Below are positions 35,801 to 42,660 of a DNA stretch of 64,000 bases, in pieces. Each line of letters opens with the position of its first letter. Positions within the stretch are counted from its first letter, which is position 1. Under the pieces are notes generated by a model. The model worked only from the letters and a program-made list of their open reading frames with translations. It did not search any database and was not told the origin of the DNA. Location: NCBI GenBank assembly GCA_950097015.1, contig CATNEN010000037.1, forward strand, positions 248,001 through 312,000. The letters run 5' to 3'. The stretch is from Macrostomum hystrix (lineage: Eukaryota > Platyhelminthes > Macrostomidae). The position numbers were made by a program, and so were the translations under genes.

Positions 35801-38800
35801 ATCCTCTTCTCATCTCTATCCGCTTCTAATCTCTATCCAATTCTTATCTCTATCCAATTCTTATCTCTATCCACTTATGATCTCTATCCAATTCTTATCT
35901 CTATCCAATTCTTATCTCTATCCACTTATGATCTCTATCCAATTCTTATCTCTATCCACTTATGATCTCTATCCAATTCTTATCTCTATCTACTTCTAAT
36001 CTCTATCCACTTATGATCTCTATCTACTTATGATCTCTATCCACTTCTGATCTCTATCCACTTCTAATATCTATCCACTTCTAATCTCTATCCAATTCTA
36101 ATCTCTATCCACTTCTAATCTCTATCCAATTCTTATCTCTTTCCAATTCTTATCTCTATCTACTTCTAATCTCTATCCGCTTATGATCTCTATCCACTTC
36201 TTATCTCTATCCACTTCTGATCTCTATCCACTTCTAATCTCTATCCACTTCTAATCTCTATCCAACTCTAATCTCTATCCACTTATGATCTCTATCTACT
36301 TATGATCTCTATCCACTTCTGATCTCTATCCACTTCTAATCTCTATGCAATTCTAATCTCTATCCACTTCTAATCTCTATCCACTTCTTATCTCTATCCA
36401 ATTCTTATCTCTATCTACTTCTAATCTCTATCCGCTTATGATCTCTATCCACTTCTAATCTCTATCCACTTCTTATCTCTATCCACTTCTAATCTCTATC
36501 CACTTCTTAATCTCTATCCACTTCTAATCTCTATCCACTTCTAATCTCTATCCGCTTCTAATCTCTATCCAGTTCCGATGTCTTCCATGTATCTCGGGCT
36601 GCAACTCACCGCATTGCAGGTGTCAATCTTGGTGCCGCTGTTCAGGTGGTCGAGCACCTTGGCGAAGGTTGCCGGCTCTGGCCACGCGCAGGAAGTTCTG
36701 ATTTGGGTCCACCTGAGAAATTAAAGAAGGTGTCGGGTGTCAAAGAAGCAATAGAAGAGCAAATGGTGGAAGCCCTAGTAGATACAAAAGTGTGAAATAA
36801 TTTTTCCTTACTTTCCATCCGAAGCCGGAACCCATCTATGTTTCTAAGAAAACGAAGGGGAACAGTTCCTTGCAAAAAAGCAAGCCCTTTTGTTAACCTA
36901 ATTTAATTAAACCTTTAGAAATCCATGAAAGGCTTGTAAAGTTCGAAAAATGCTGGGTCGAATCGCTGAAATGCTGAAAAATCACAGGAAAATTTAATTA
37001 TTCTGCTTGTGAATAATTCTAAAATTTCGAAAATAAAAATTACAGAGAGAGAATTGAGATATCGAAATCAGACGAATTCAGAGAGTCGGAAAGTGCTTGA
37101 CAGCAAGCAATTTCTGCCTCCCCAACTTTCTCTCTCTCGCGGTGAATTCGCATGGCAGAACTAATTTTCCCTTAAATGCTTGCTGCAAGGGGGGATGATG
37201 GACTGGAGACTGGAGCCAATGCGGACAGATGTCTGCCTTATTCCATCAGCGAACAGCTGTCAGAACAGCCAGCAGTCTTTCAACGGATTGTGATTTGTCA
37301 GTGGAAAAAACTATACACCTAAAAATCATCCCTCTCACCAATTCACCATTTTCATTGGGCGTGTCCGGTAAAATCCTGTCTTAACACTTTCCTGCCTTAA
37401 ACTAATTTTATGCCGCAAGTTTCATTCACTCTACTGTTAGTAGGAAACAATGCATTTTATCCACAAAAATATTGTTACTTGTTGCACACAAAGACAGGAA
37501 TCCGTAACTGTTAGTTCTTGCTTCAGTTTTAGCAGTGATTCTTACTAATGGTTCTAGCTGCGATTCTTGCTAACGGTTCTAGCTGTGATTCTTACTAATG
37601 GTTCTAGCTGCGATTCTTGCTAACGGTTCTAGCAGTGATTCTTACTAATGGTTCTAGCTGCGATTCTTGCTAATGGTTCTAGCTGCGATTCTTGCTAATG
37701 GTTCTAGCTGCGATTCTTGCTAACGGTTCTAGCTGCGATTCTTGCTAACGGTTCTAGCTGCGATTCTTGCTAATGGTTCTAGCTGCGATTCATTGCTAAT
37801 GGTTCTAGCTGCGATTCTTGCTAACGGTTCTAGCTGCGATTCTTGCTATCGGTTCTAGCTGCGATTCTTGCTAATGGTTCTAGCTGCGATTCTTGCTAAC
37901 GGTTCAAGCTGCGATTCTTGTTTATGTTTCTAGCTTGAATTCTTGTTTATGTTTCTAGCTTCGATTCTTGTTTATGTTTCTAGCTTCGATTCTTGTTTAT
38001 GTTTCTAGCTTCGATTCTTGTTTATGTTTCTAGCTTCGAGTCCTGTTTATGTTTCTAGCTTCGATTCTTGTTTATGTTTCTAGCTTCGATTCTTGTTTAT
38101 GTTTCTAGCTTCGAGTCCTGTTTATGTTTCTAGCTTCAATTCTTGTTTATGTTTCTAGCTTCGATTCTTGTTTATGTTTCTAGCTTCGAGTCCTGTTTAT
38201 GTTTCTAGCTTCGATTCTTGTTTATGTTTCTAGCTTCGAGTCCTGTTTATGTTTCTAGCTTCGAGTCCTGTTTATGTTTCTAGCTTCGATTCTTGTTTAT
38301 GTTTCTAGCTTCGAGTCCTGTTTATGTTTCTAGCTTCGATTCTTGTTTATGTTTCTAGCTTCGATTCTTGTTTATGTTTCTAGCTTCGATTCCTTGTTTA
38401 TGTTTCTAGCTTCGATTCTTGTTTATGTTTCTAGCTTCGATTCTTGTTTATGTTTCTAGCTTCGATTCTTGTTTAAGTTACTAGCTTCGAGTCCTGTTTA
38501 TGTTTCTAGCTTCGATTCTTGTTTATGTTTCTAGCTTCGATTCTTGTTTATGTTTCTAGCTTCGATTCTTGTTTATGTTTCTAGCTTCGATTCTTGTTTA
38601 TGTTTCTAGCTTCGAGTCCTGTTTATGTTTCTAGCTTCAATTCTTGTTTATGTTTCTAGCTTCGATTCTTGTTTATGTTTCTAGCTTCGAGTCCTGTTTA
38701 TGTTTCTAGCTTCGAGTCCTGTTTATGTTTCTAGCTTCGATTATTGTTTATTTTTCTAGCTTCGATTCTTGTTTATGTTTCTAGCTTCGATTCTTGTTTA

Positions 38801-40846
38801 TGTTTCTAGCTTCGATTCTTGTTTATGTTTCTAGCTTCGATTCTTGTTTATGTTTCTAGCTTCGATTCTTGTTTATGTTTCTAGCTTCGATTCATGTTTA
38901 TGTTTCTAGCTTCGATTCATGTTTATGTTTCTAGCTTCGATTCTTGTTTATGTTTCTAGCTTCGAGTCCTGTTTATGTTTCTAGCTTCGATTCTTGTTTA
39001 TGTTTCTAGCTTCGATTCTTGTTTATGTTTCTAGCTTCGATTCTTGTTTATGTTTCTAGCTTCGAGTCCTGTTTATGTTTCTAGCTTCGATTCTTGTTTA
39101 TGTTTCTAGCTTCGATTCTTGTTTATGTTTCTAGCTTCGATTCTTGTTTATGTTTCTAGCTTCGATTCTTGTTTATGTTTCTAGCTTCGAGTCCTGTTTA
39201 TGTTTCTAGCTTCAATTCTTGTTTATGTTTCTAGCTTCGATTCTTGTTTATGTTTCTAGCTTCGAGTCCTGTTTATGTTTCTAGCTTCGATTATTGTTTA
39301 TTTTTCTAGCTTCGATTCTTGTTTATGTTTCTAGCTTCGATTCTTGTTTATGTTTCTAGCTTCGATTCTTGTTTATGTTTCTAGCTTCGATTCTTGTTTA
39401 TGTTTCTAGCTTCAATTCTTGTTTATGTTTCTAGCTTCGATTCTTGTTTATGTTTCTAGCTTCGAGTCCTGTTTATGTTTCTAGCTCCGATTCTTGTTTT
39501 TGGTTCTAGCTGCGATTCTTGTTGTTGATTCTTAGCTGCGATTCTTGTTATTGGTTCTAGCTGCGATTCTTGTTATTAGTTCTAGCTGCGATTCTTGTTA
39601 TTAGTTCTAGCTGCGATTCTTGTTATTTGTTCTAGCTGCGATTCTTGTCTTTGGTTCTAGCTCCGATTCTTGTTGTTGATTCTTAGCTGCGATTCTTGTT
39701 ATTGGTTCTAGCTGCGATTCTTGTCTTTGGTTCTAGCTGCGATTCTTGTCTTTGGTTCTAGCTGCGATTCTTGTCTTTGGTTCTAGCTGCGATTCTTGTC
39801 TTTGGTTCTAGCTGCGATTCTTGTTATTGGTTCTAGCTGCGATTCTTGTCTTTGGTTCTAGCTGCGATTCTTGTCTTTGGTTCTAGCTGCGATTCTTGTC
39901 TTTGGTTCTAGCTGCGATTCTTGTCTTTGGTTCTAGCTGCGATTCTTGTTATTGGTTCTAGGCTGCGATTCTTGTCTTTGGTTCTAGCTGCGATTCTTGT
40001 CTTTGGTTCTAGCTGCGATTCTTGTCTTTGGTTCTAGCTGTGACTCCTGCAAATGGTTCTAGCTTCGATTCTTTTTTTGATTCTGGCTTTGTTCAGGCAA
40101 AAAATATTTTATTATCATGTTTGACCATACAGCTCTAGCAATGACAACTGCTTCAACGGGCGAATCAAAATTGCTCTGATTAATGGATAGAAGATAGACA
40201 GAATGTGAATAGAAGATAGAAGGTCGATAGAGGGTAAATAGATGGCAGATAGAAAATGATAGAAGATAAACGGAAGGCTGAAAGAAGTTAGACAAAAAGA
40301 AGGCAAAATAGAGAAGTTTGAGGAAAAGTATGAGCACGAGAATAGACAGGCAGGCACGGGCCATGCGGGTGGCAGTTGGTACCGCCGTGGTCGCACGGTG
40401 AGTCACAAGAAGTTTTCGGTAATGATATGAAGAATTATGAAAAATGGGCAAAATTTGCTAACCAGAATGCTATTGGGCTTTAAAATGGGAAAGCTGCACG
40501 AGTCCGGGGGGAGGGGCTGAGAGCAAACAAGCCGGCGCGATTGAGTCCACTGCTCAACCGTTTCACCTCCTGCAAGCTGATCCGGGTCGTGGGAAAAATG
40601 TGGCCCTAAACCTCAATGCTGTTGATGGGATATTTCTGGCAATAATCGCTGCCAAAAGTGTTTTGGCTGTCGAGGAAAAGGAAGGAATTTTCCTGTTGGC
40701 TAAAAGCTTTTCCATCAACCACCAGAATTCTTAGGAGTGGAGCGTTTAGGAGCGTTTTAGTAATATTTTCCCGGTTGAGTTGGGAGTTCGGCCGGCTATA
40801 GCGGACTCACTTGTCTATTGTCCTTCGCCGCGTCGTCTTGAACCAT
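4660..40846 (-). CDS. Ankyrin, whole gene model (short-tail form)
   Basis: Ankyrins are cytoplasmic adaptors that tie membrane proteins to the spectrin skeleton. The model joins, in transcription order, 40846-40811, 36697-36610, 29678-29103, 28350-27504, 27266-26520, 25102-24919, 24193-24011, 23483-22941, 22587-22459, 22005-21938, 20778-20642, 17574-16521, 16415-15845, 15769-15608, 13803-13687, 13087-13058, 9605-9102 and 8816-4660. All junctions are GT-AG and phases match throughout. With one extra base removed at about 36664 and one at about 27997 the sum is 10131 nt, or 3376 residues plus stop. Order of domains: about 24 ANK repeats (to residue ~825), linker, ZU5-ZU5-UPA (~1179-1700), a short region with no recognisable death domain, then a giant repetitive tail. 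The alternative tail at 2849-1 extends the gene past the left edge. Family assignment is near certain; the exons at 13.7 and 13.1 kb and the start of the 15769 exon are the least secure. Confidence 0.9.
6290..8500 (-). repeat. ~81-bp coding tandem repeat, ~28 copies
   Basis: Units of 75-84 bp (25-28 codons), each with VQVCPG or a close variant. Blocks of three units recur in the same order twice (for example an LVITTEE unit, then a TNAQVCPG unit, then a TNVQVCPG unit), showing block duplication by unequal exchange. Confidence 0.95.
9102..9605 (-). CDS. Ankyrin exon 17: regulatory region with paired LPDG motifs
   Basis: Strong acceptor (TTTCACCCCTCAG) in phase 1. Encodes a highly charged segment with [20 protein letters not shown] and, later, [18 protein letters not shown], two copies of an acidic, LPDG, basic motif. 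Similar LPDGT-basic motifs occur in the C-terminal regions of other ankyrins. The donor at 9101 (GTATTT) splices in phase 1 to either giant tail exon. If it is not used, translation adds Gly-Ile and stops at 9096-9094, giving a short form. Confidence 0.88.
9745..10012 (-). mobile_element. tRNA-derived SINE, family 2
   Basis: On the minus strand the head reads GTTGTAGCCTTGTGGTTAAA (A box) and GGGGGTTCGATTCC (B box), then a body with TCTCTGCATTGC and CACCCAGCTGTTAAATGG. The same head and body recur at 26.3, 46.1 and 51.1 kb. It is not a tRNA gene: no acceptor stem closes and the body continues well beyond. It lies in the intron before ankyrin exon 17. Confidence 0.75.
10813..11527. mobile_element. 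Fold-back (long inverted repeat) element
   Basis: The left arm (10813-10940) and right arm (11361-11527) are inverted copies: AACGCAAGCACACGAAACTC, AACACGGGCCAAC and TTGCGCATCTTCT occur on the left and their complements on the right. The right arm has about 40 extra bases. A second, inner inverted pair lies at 10944-10973 and 11081-11110 (CTATTGACACCCTGACGCGA). The outer ends share TAACAGTAG. No ORF; likely a MITE-like or fold-back transposon. Confidence 0.7.
11528..13057. other. Intron 16 body
   Basis: Mostly unique AT-rich DNA. A GGC/GCC-rich patch lies at 12410-12475. On the minus strand that patch forms a strong pyrimidine tract before CCGCAG at ~12412 and a possible 48-nt exon with a GTAAGC donor. 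That exon does not fit phase 1 and is left out of the model. Confidence 0.5.
13058..13087 (-). CDS. Ankyrin exon 16, 30-nt microexon (probable)
   Basis: A 30-nt stretch between a CGCAG acceptor and a strong GTGAGTA donor, phase 1 to phase 1, adding ten residues ([10 protein letters not shown]). Its length, symmetric phase and place between two phase-1 exons suit a regulated microexon. RNA evidence is needed. Confidence 0.45.
13190..13450. repeat. Degenerate GTGGTGTACAC minisatellite
   Basis: About ten imperfect copies of a ~25-bp unit built on GTGGTGTACAC and CTCACAAGTACAT, intronic. Confidence 0.8.
13687..13803 (-). CDS. Ankyrin exon 15 (probable)
   Basis: Frame reads [20 protein letters not shown] then [19 protein letters not shown] before a GTGAGC donor, phase 1. 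[13 protein letters not shown] looks like real helical coding sequence. The acceptor is a CAGCAG pair, so the first codon may be 13803 or 13800; both keep phase 1. The pyrimidine tract is poor. Confidence 0.55.
13804..15160. other. Intron 14, upstream-of-array part
   Basis: Unique AT-rich intron DNA. A TCTCTCTC-rich stretch lies near 14705-14735. Nothing else supported. Confidence 0.5.
15158..15528. repeat. 26-bp minisatellite, ~14 copies
   Basis: Units of CAGCATCAACTCACYCATAA plus six more bases. It ends about 80 bases inside the intron from the donor of ankyrin exon 14. Confidence 0.95.
15608..15769 (-). CDS. Ankyrin exon 14: acidic segment
   Basis: Encodes [20 protein letters not shown] followed by [20 protein letters not shown] and an acidic end YPDE. 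The open frame and donor (GTGAGA) are clear. The acceptor is less so: AAACTGAAG at 15770 keeps frame, whereas the better-looking TGCTCTTTAG 18 bases earlier gives a stop after four codons. Family members usually have the death domain hereabouts; none is visible. Confidence 0.7.
15845..16415 (-). CDS. Ankyrin exon 13: rest of UPA and proline-rich linker
   Basis: Begins [17 protein letters not shown], continuing DDK of exon 12 as in vertebrate [45 protein letters not shown] and [10 protein letters not shown] complete the UPA domain. A disordered Pro/Arg-rich stretch follows, with a run of seven prolines. Phase 0 in, phase 1 out, donor GTGAGC. The 105-nt intron before it has no stop in frame. 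Confidence 0.93.
16521..17574 (-). CDS. Ankyrin exon 12: ZU5-N, ZU5-C and start of UPA
   Basis: 351 codons without interruption. The first ZU5 domain starts [14 protein letters not shown]; the DAR triplet is known to be needed for beta-spectrin binding in vertebrate ankyrins. [15 protein letters not shown] and [12 protein letters not shown] mark the passage to the second ZU5 domain. [39 protein letters not shown] and [19 protein letters not shown] then lead into UPA. The exon ends RCFCITDDK. The three domains normally pack as one supramodule at the plasma membrane. The upstream in-frame ATG at 17609 is intronic and is not the start. Confidence 0.97.
17781..18135 (+). mobile_element. tRNA-derived SINE, family 1, full-length copy
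   Basis: The head resembles a Leu/Ser-type tRNA (GAGTGGCAGAGCGGTTAACG A box; AGAGTTCGATTCC B box). The body includes GGGGCGCAGCCGCGGAGAGA, GTGTACACTGCCTGACGATG and GGCTGCGGGTCTA, ending CCTGCAATTTTTG. Other copies are at 28.5, 28.9, 45.8, 51.6, 62.5 and 63.95 kb. It lies in intron 11. Confidence 0.85.
18757..19388. repeat. 16-bp minisatellite, ~39 copies
   Basis: Unit GAGATGAGACACGGGA with variants (AAACGGGA, ACGCGA, CGACACGG). Open frames on the minus strand are a by-product of the period and are not genes. Confidence 0.96.
20229..20553. repeat. 16-bp minisatellite, ~20 copies, nearly uniform
   Basis: Unit GAGATGAGACAGGGGA, one base from the array 840 bp to its left in the same intron and much more homogeneous. 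It ends about 90 bases from the exon 11 donor. Confidence 0.96.
20642..20778 (-). CDS. Ankyrin exon 11: end of linker
   Basis: 137 nt encoding [20 protein letters not shown] and an onward Pro-rich stretch ending IPIVSG. It ends in phase 2 (TCCGG), and the next exon supplies the C that completes Gly, giving GFLVSF, exactly the conserved start of the first ZU5 domain. That phase fit strongly supports both splice sites. Confidence 0.88.
21010..21905. repeat. 19/21-bp minisatellite, ~46 copies
   Basis: Unit CCCCTGAAACCTMCAGCCT, with occasional two-base longer units (ACACAGCC). It starts about 30 bases inside intron 10 from the donor of exon 10 and fills most of the intron. On the transcribed strand every unit carries GGTTTCAGG, which resembles a 3' splice site. 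Confidence 0.96.
21938..22005 (-). CDS. Ankyrin exon 10: short linker exon
   Basis: 68 nt, phase 1 in and phase 0 out, encoding [20 protein letters not shown] and QK. Strong acceptor (GCATTTTAG) and donor (GTAAGT). The 19-bp minisatellite starts about 30 bases past the donor. Confidence 0.8.
22459..22587 (-). CDS. Ankyrin exon 9: linker
   Basis: 129 nt, phase 1 to phase 1, encoding [20 protein letters not shown] followed by a Ser/Gln-rich segment. Acceptor CTCCACTCAG, donor GTAATT. Phase symmetry makes it another possible cassette exon. Disordered; no domain recognised. Confidence 0.75.
22941..23483 (-). CDS. Ankyrin exon 8: acidic linker
   Basis: A 181-codon acidic, low-complexity exon ([20 protein letters not shown] at its start). 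It contains a Q-rich run, an internal duplication of the hexamer EIQVDE, and many Glu/Asp/Ser. Acceptor TGCACACAG, donor GTGGGT, phase 1 at both ends, so it could be skipped without losing frame. Vertebrate ankyrins also carry optional disordered exons here. The donor is the weakest element; the frame stays open for some 30 codons beyond it. Confidence 0.78.
24011..24193 (-). CDS. Ankyrin exon 7: linker
   Basis: Phase 1 to phase 1, 183 nt, open throughout. It encodes a charged linker including [20 protein letters not shown] and [20 protein letters not shown]. It lies where the ANK-ZU5 linker belongs and keeps frame on both sides. The donor GTAAAT is acceptable. No domain recognised. Confidence 0.8.
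24919..25102 (-). CDS. Ankyrin exon 6: last ANK repeat and start of linker
   Basis: Begins [21 protein letters not shown], the degenerate final ANK repeat (TPLAIAKRLGYISVTDVL-like in vertebrates). It then runs into an acidic stretch with [17 protein letters not shown], which matches the PETVDEILDVSEDE segment that follows the ANK domain in vertebrate ankyrins. Phase 0 in, phase 1 out; acceptor CACTGCAG, donor GTGAGA. Confidence 0.93.
25221..25490. repeat. 34-bp minisatellite, ~7 copies
   Basis: Units joining ACGGAGAACAGCTCACACAA to TGACCGAGTCA, in intron 5. A SINE remnant (25500-25660) sits just before a last partial unit (ACAACGGAGAACAG at ~25662), as if inserted into the array. Confidence 0.85.
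25500..25660 (-). mobile_element. SINE remnant
   Basis: The minus strand reads AAGGTCGGGAGTTCGATTTG (B box), then TGTGTCCTTGAGCAAGAGAG and TAAAATGGGTCAGCTAGG, matching the layout of the family 2 SINEs. The head is missing. Confidence 0.5.
26289..26480 (+). mobile_element. tRNA-derived SINE, family 2
   Basis: GGCTTGTAGCCTAGTGGTTT, GGACTCACGACTGTAAG, then AAGGCACTTCACTCTGCATC and CCTACCCAGCTGCTAAATA. The B box is deleted. It ends about 40 bases before the exon 5 donor region. Confidence 0.7.
26520..27266 (-). CDS. Ankyrin exon 5: ANK repeats ~16-23
   Basis: A clean 249-codon exon beginning [13 protein letters not shown] and ending DPNMRNG. It contains seven further TPLHxAA cores, including [43 protein letters not shown] and [14 protein letters not shown]. 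The last two are the hallmarks of the C-terminal half of the ankyrin solenoid. Acceptor CGCCAACAG, donor GTGAGT, phase 0 at both ends. GC content is clearly higher than the flanking introns. Confidence 0.97.
27504..28350 (-). CDS. Ankyrin exon 4: ANK repeats ~8-15, one-base frameshift
   Basis: Opens [15 protein letters not shown] and includes [54 protein letters not shown] and [14 protein letters not shown]. Between AHCGYTRV and the NARALNGF segment there is one extra base (T on the plus strand near 27997); removing it gives [11 protein letters not shown], which fits the family exactly. Length is 847 nt, one more than a multiple of three, yet flanking phases are 0 and 0. This again points to an indel in the assembly. 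Confidence 0.95.
28471..28840 (+). mobile_element. tRNA-derived SINE, family 1, with target-site duplication
   Basis: A 370-bp copy flanked by the 12-bp direct repeat AGGGTAAACCGT (28459-28470 and 28841-28852). Head GTTGCAGAGCGGTCAAATGC and AGCTTGATTCTGCGGCGAGG, full body, and a TTATTATTCTTATTTC tail. It sits in ankyrin intron 3. Confidence 0.88.
28875..29035 (+). mobile_element. Degenerate family 1 SINE
   Basis: An older copy beside the previous one: GTGCGGAGCGGTAATGAATC, CTCGCACCAAG, GAGTGTACACTGCCTGACGA. Several internal deletions. Confidence 0.65.
29103..29678 (-). CDS. Ankyrin exon 3: ANK repeats ~2-7
   Basis: An uninterrupted 192-codon exon, phase 0 to phase 0. It begins [14 protein letters not shown] and contains [23 protein letters not shown] and [15 protein letters not shown], all nearly word for word the ankyrin-family sequence for repeats 2 to 5. 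It ends VNFQ before a GTGAGA donor. The ANK solenoid binds the cytoplasmic tails of ion channels, exchangers and L1-type adhesion molecules. No stops or frameshifts. Confidence 0.97.
30688..31330. repeat. 12-bp minisatellite, ~53 copies
   Basis: Unit GGTATCAAGGAT with variants GTTATCAAGGAT, GTTACCAAGGAT, ATCAGGGAT. Because 12 is a multiple of three, long open frames appear on both strands; they are artefacts. Confidence 0.97.
32399..33025. repeat. 15-bp minisatellite, ~42 copies
   Basis: Unit GAGGGTGAGTAATGA and variants GTGAGTAGATAGAGG, GTGAGTAGAGAAATT. A five-unit block near the right end repeats several times. Confidence 0.95.
33815..35060. repeat. 23-bp minisatellite, ~50 copies
   Basis: Unit TTGACTGCTCAATCTGACAC plus TTG. 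Sub-variants with ACAGCTCAATC or ACACCTCTATC are interspersed. It decays gradually towards 35060. Confidence 0.95.
35633..36578. repeat. 17-bp minisatellite, ~55 copies
   Basis: Unit TCTCTATCCACTTCTAA with variants (CAATTCTTA, CACTTATGA). It ends about 30 bases inside intron 2 from the donor of ankyrin exon 2. Confidence 0.95.
36610..36697 (-). CDS. Ankyrin exon 2: first ANK repeat, frameshifted
   Basis: Reads [11 protein letters not shown], then after skipping one base [18 protein letters not shown]. Together these match the first ANK repeat of animal ankyrins (FLRAARAGNLDKVLEHL-type). The acceptor is CAAATCAG and the donor GTGAGT. The exon is 88 nt where 87 are expected. The extra base (a G on the plus strand near 36664) puts TGA in frame, so as written the gene would stop here. 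Both halves are well conserved, which favours a consensus error. Confidence 0.85.
36698..37529. other. Intron 1, unique part
   Basis: AT-rich unique DNA before the 25-bp array. Nothing supported. Confidence 0.5.
37530..40075. repeat. 25-bp minisatellite, ~100 copies, three blocks
   Basis: Core TTCTAGCTGCGATTCTTG with a variable seven-base spacer. Three blocks: CTAAYGG spacers with CTGCG (to ~37915), TTTATGT spacers with CTTCG (to ~39480), and TCTTTGG/TTATTGG spacers with CTGCG (to ~40050). It lies in ankyrin intron 1. Confidence 0.97.
40811..40846 (-). CDS. Ankyrin exon 1 (start codon)
   Basis: ATG at 40846-40844 opens [12 protein letters not shown], then a good donor (GTGAGT) at 40810. It ends in phase 0, as the next exon needs. 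Vertebrate ankyrins likewise have a short divergent N-terminus before the first ANK repeat (for example MMNEDAAQ in ANK2). The exon is short and rests mainly on phase, donor quality and that resemblance. The leader upstream probably lies in the pyrimidine-rich stretch near 40990-41035. Confidence 0.6.
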
Positions 40847-42094
40847 GTCGGCAATGCGGCGGGAGGTAACACTGGATAGACTCTGTAGGACTCTATGGTC
40901 CGAACTGTTTTACCTAGGCGGAGTCAGCTGTTAACTTGAGGACAAATGCTGAACTGGTGGCTTGGTTTCGACCTGTTTCTGACTCGCATTCATCCACTCT
41001 CTCTCTCTCCTCTCTCTTCACTTTTCTCGTCATCGGCTTTGGCCGACTGAGCAACTGCGGAGGAGGGGGTTGTCTGCAAGCGCGGGGATGCGAATTCGGG
41101 GAACAGAGAAAGGACGCAGGGATAGAGGGGACACGGAGAGAAGGGAAGAGAGGAGGAGAGGGAGCGGCTTAAACTGCACAGGGGACCTCAAAGAATTCAT
41201 TCAGTACTATAGCCTGCCTATGCTATCTATGATCGACTGCATAAGGGAGGAGGGGGTAAGGAAGAGAGGGGATTATTGGCCTGCCTGTCCAGGGAGGATA
41301 GAGACTGTTGGGGATGAGTGGAAGGGGATTATCTTGGGGGCATAGGGAGGCGGCCTTCGCCCAGTCCCTGTCGCCCTAGATCCCATGGTGCCTTGAGAGC
41401 GGAGGTTGGGCTGGGGCACAGTACACCCCCACGACTTTCCTGCCGGAGAGAGACAGATAGATAGATAGATAAAAAATGCTTAGAAAGAAATTAGCCTTGT
41501 CTGCAATAACTGCAGCAGCAGCAGCAGCAGCCACCCTCAGTTCCACTGTACATACTGATACAGATTGACTAATCCCATACAGTATAAGTATAAGTGGCAA
41601 AGTTTTTCTAAAAGAATAATAAAATGAATTGGTATTCAAAATTGAGGGATTTAAGCATTCGATTCTATAATCTAGATCATTTCCTACAATTTGCATTTCC
41701 CTCAGGGCGTGCGCGTGTTGTTCTGCGGTCTAAGCTAATCTAATAAATTAATTTTTGCTCAGCAACGAGTAGAACTGGCGATTTGAAAGAAATACAGAAT
41801 GCGTATAGATTTATCCCGGGACGGGCAGTGGGAATGCCCCGTCAGACACCGCTACGGACTTGAATAGGCATTCTGGTCCCTGCCATTGGCCTACAACTAC
41901 GTGGAAGAGCGGAACAAAAAATCCTGCGTTAAAATGCAAAAGCCTACACAGCATGTGTGTAGTCGGCGCATACCAAAAGGGCCTTGAAAGGGACAAATGT
42001 CAAATGGAAAAATCTGAATCGTATTCTAAATTTCAACAAACAACTTTTGTTAAAGAAACCCAGATTAAGGATTATACTGAGTTATGTTCTATCT
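40847..42094. promoter_or_regulatory. Ankyrin 5' flank
   Basis: Region upstream of the start codon. It includes a CT-rich run at 40989-41035 and a CAG run at ~41512-41530. No TATA box or initiator can be fixed by eye. The transcription start is presumably here because the satellite resumes at 42095. Confidence 0.35.
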
Positions 42095-42660
42095 GTGCTG
42101 GTTCTAGCTGCGATTCCTGTTAATGGTTCTAGCTGCCATTCCTGTTATTGGTTCTAGATGCGATTCCTGTTAATGGTTCTAGCTGCGATTCCTGTTAATG
42201 GTTCTAGCTGCGATTCCTGTTAATGGTTCTAGCTGCCATTCCTGTTAATGGTTCTAGCTGCCATTCCTGTTAATGGTTCTAGCTGCGATTCCTGTTAATG
42301 GTTCTAGCTGCGATTCCTGTTAATGGTTCTAGCTGCGATTCCTGTTAATGGTTCTAGCTGCGATTCCTGTTAATGGTTCTAGCTGCGATTCCTGTTAATG
42401 GATCTAGCTGCGATTCCTGTTAATGGATCTAGCTGCGATTCCTGTTAATGGTTCTAGCTGCGATTCCTGTTAATGGTTCTAGCTGCGATTCCTGTTAATG
42501 GTTCTAGCTGCGATTCCTGTTAATGGTTCTAGCTGCGATTCCTGTTAATGGTTCTAGCTGCGATTCCTGTTAATGGTTCTAGCTGCGATTCCTGTTAATG
42601 GTTCTAGCTGCGATTCCTGTTAATGGTTCTAGCTGCGATTTTTGTTCTAGTTCTAGCTAC
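42095..42660. repeat. 25-bp minisatellite, second locus, ~22 copies
   Basis: Same 25-bp family as 37530-40075 (core TTCTAGCTGCGATTCCTG, spacer TTAATGG), very uniform. It lies on the other side of ankyrin exon 1. Confidence 0.96.

Larger units (their letters stand above)
29679..36609. other. Ankyrin intron 2 (6.9 kb)
   Basis: Holds four separate minisatellite arrays (listed individually) with unique DNA between them (29700-30680, 31340-32395, 33030-33810, 34920-35630). I see no exon or mobile element with confidence in the unique parts. Confidence 0.6.

Noticed and set aside
37530-40075. CRISPR-like regular repeats
   Set aside because: Units are contiguous with seven-base variable parts, not repeats with unique spacers. 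The DNA is animal, and this is a minisatellite.
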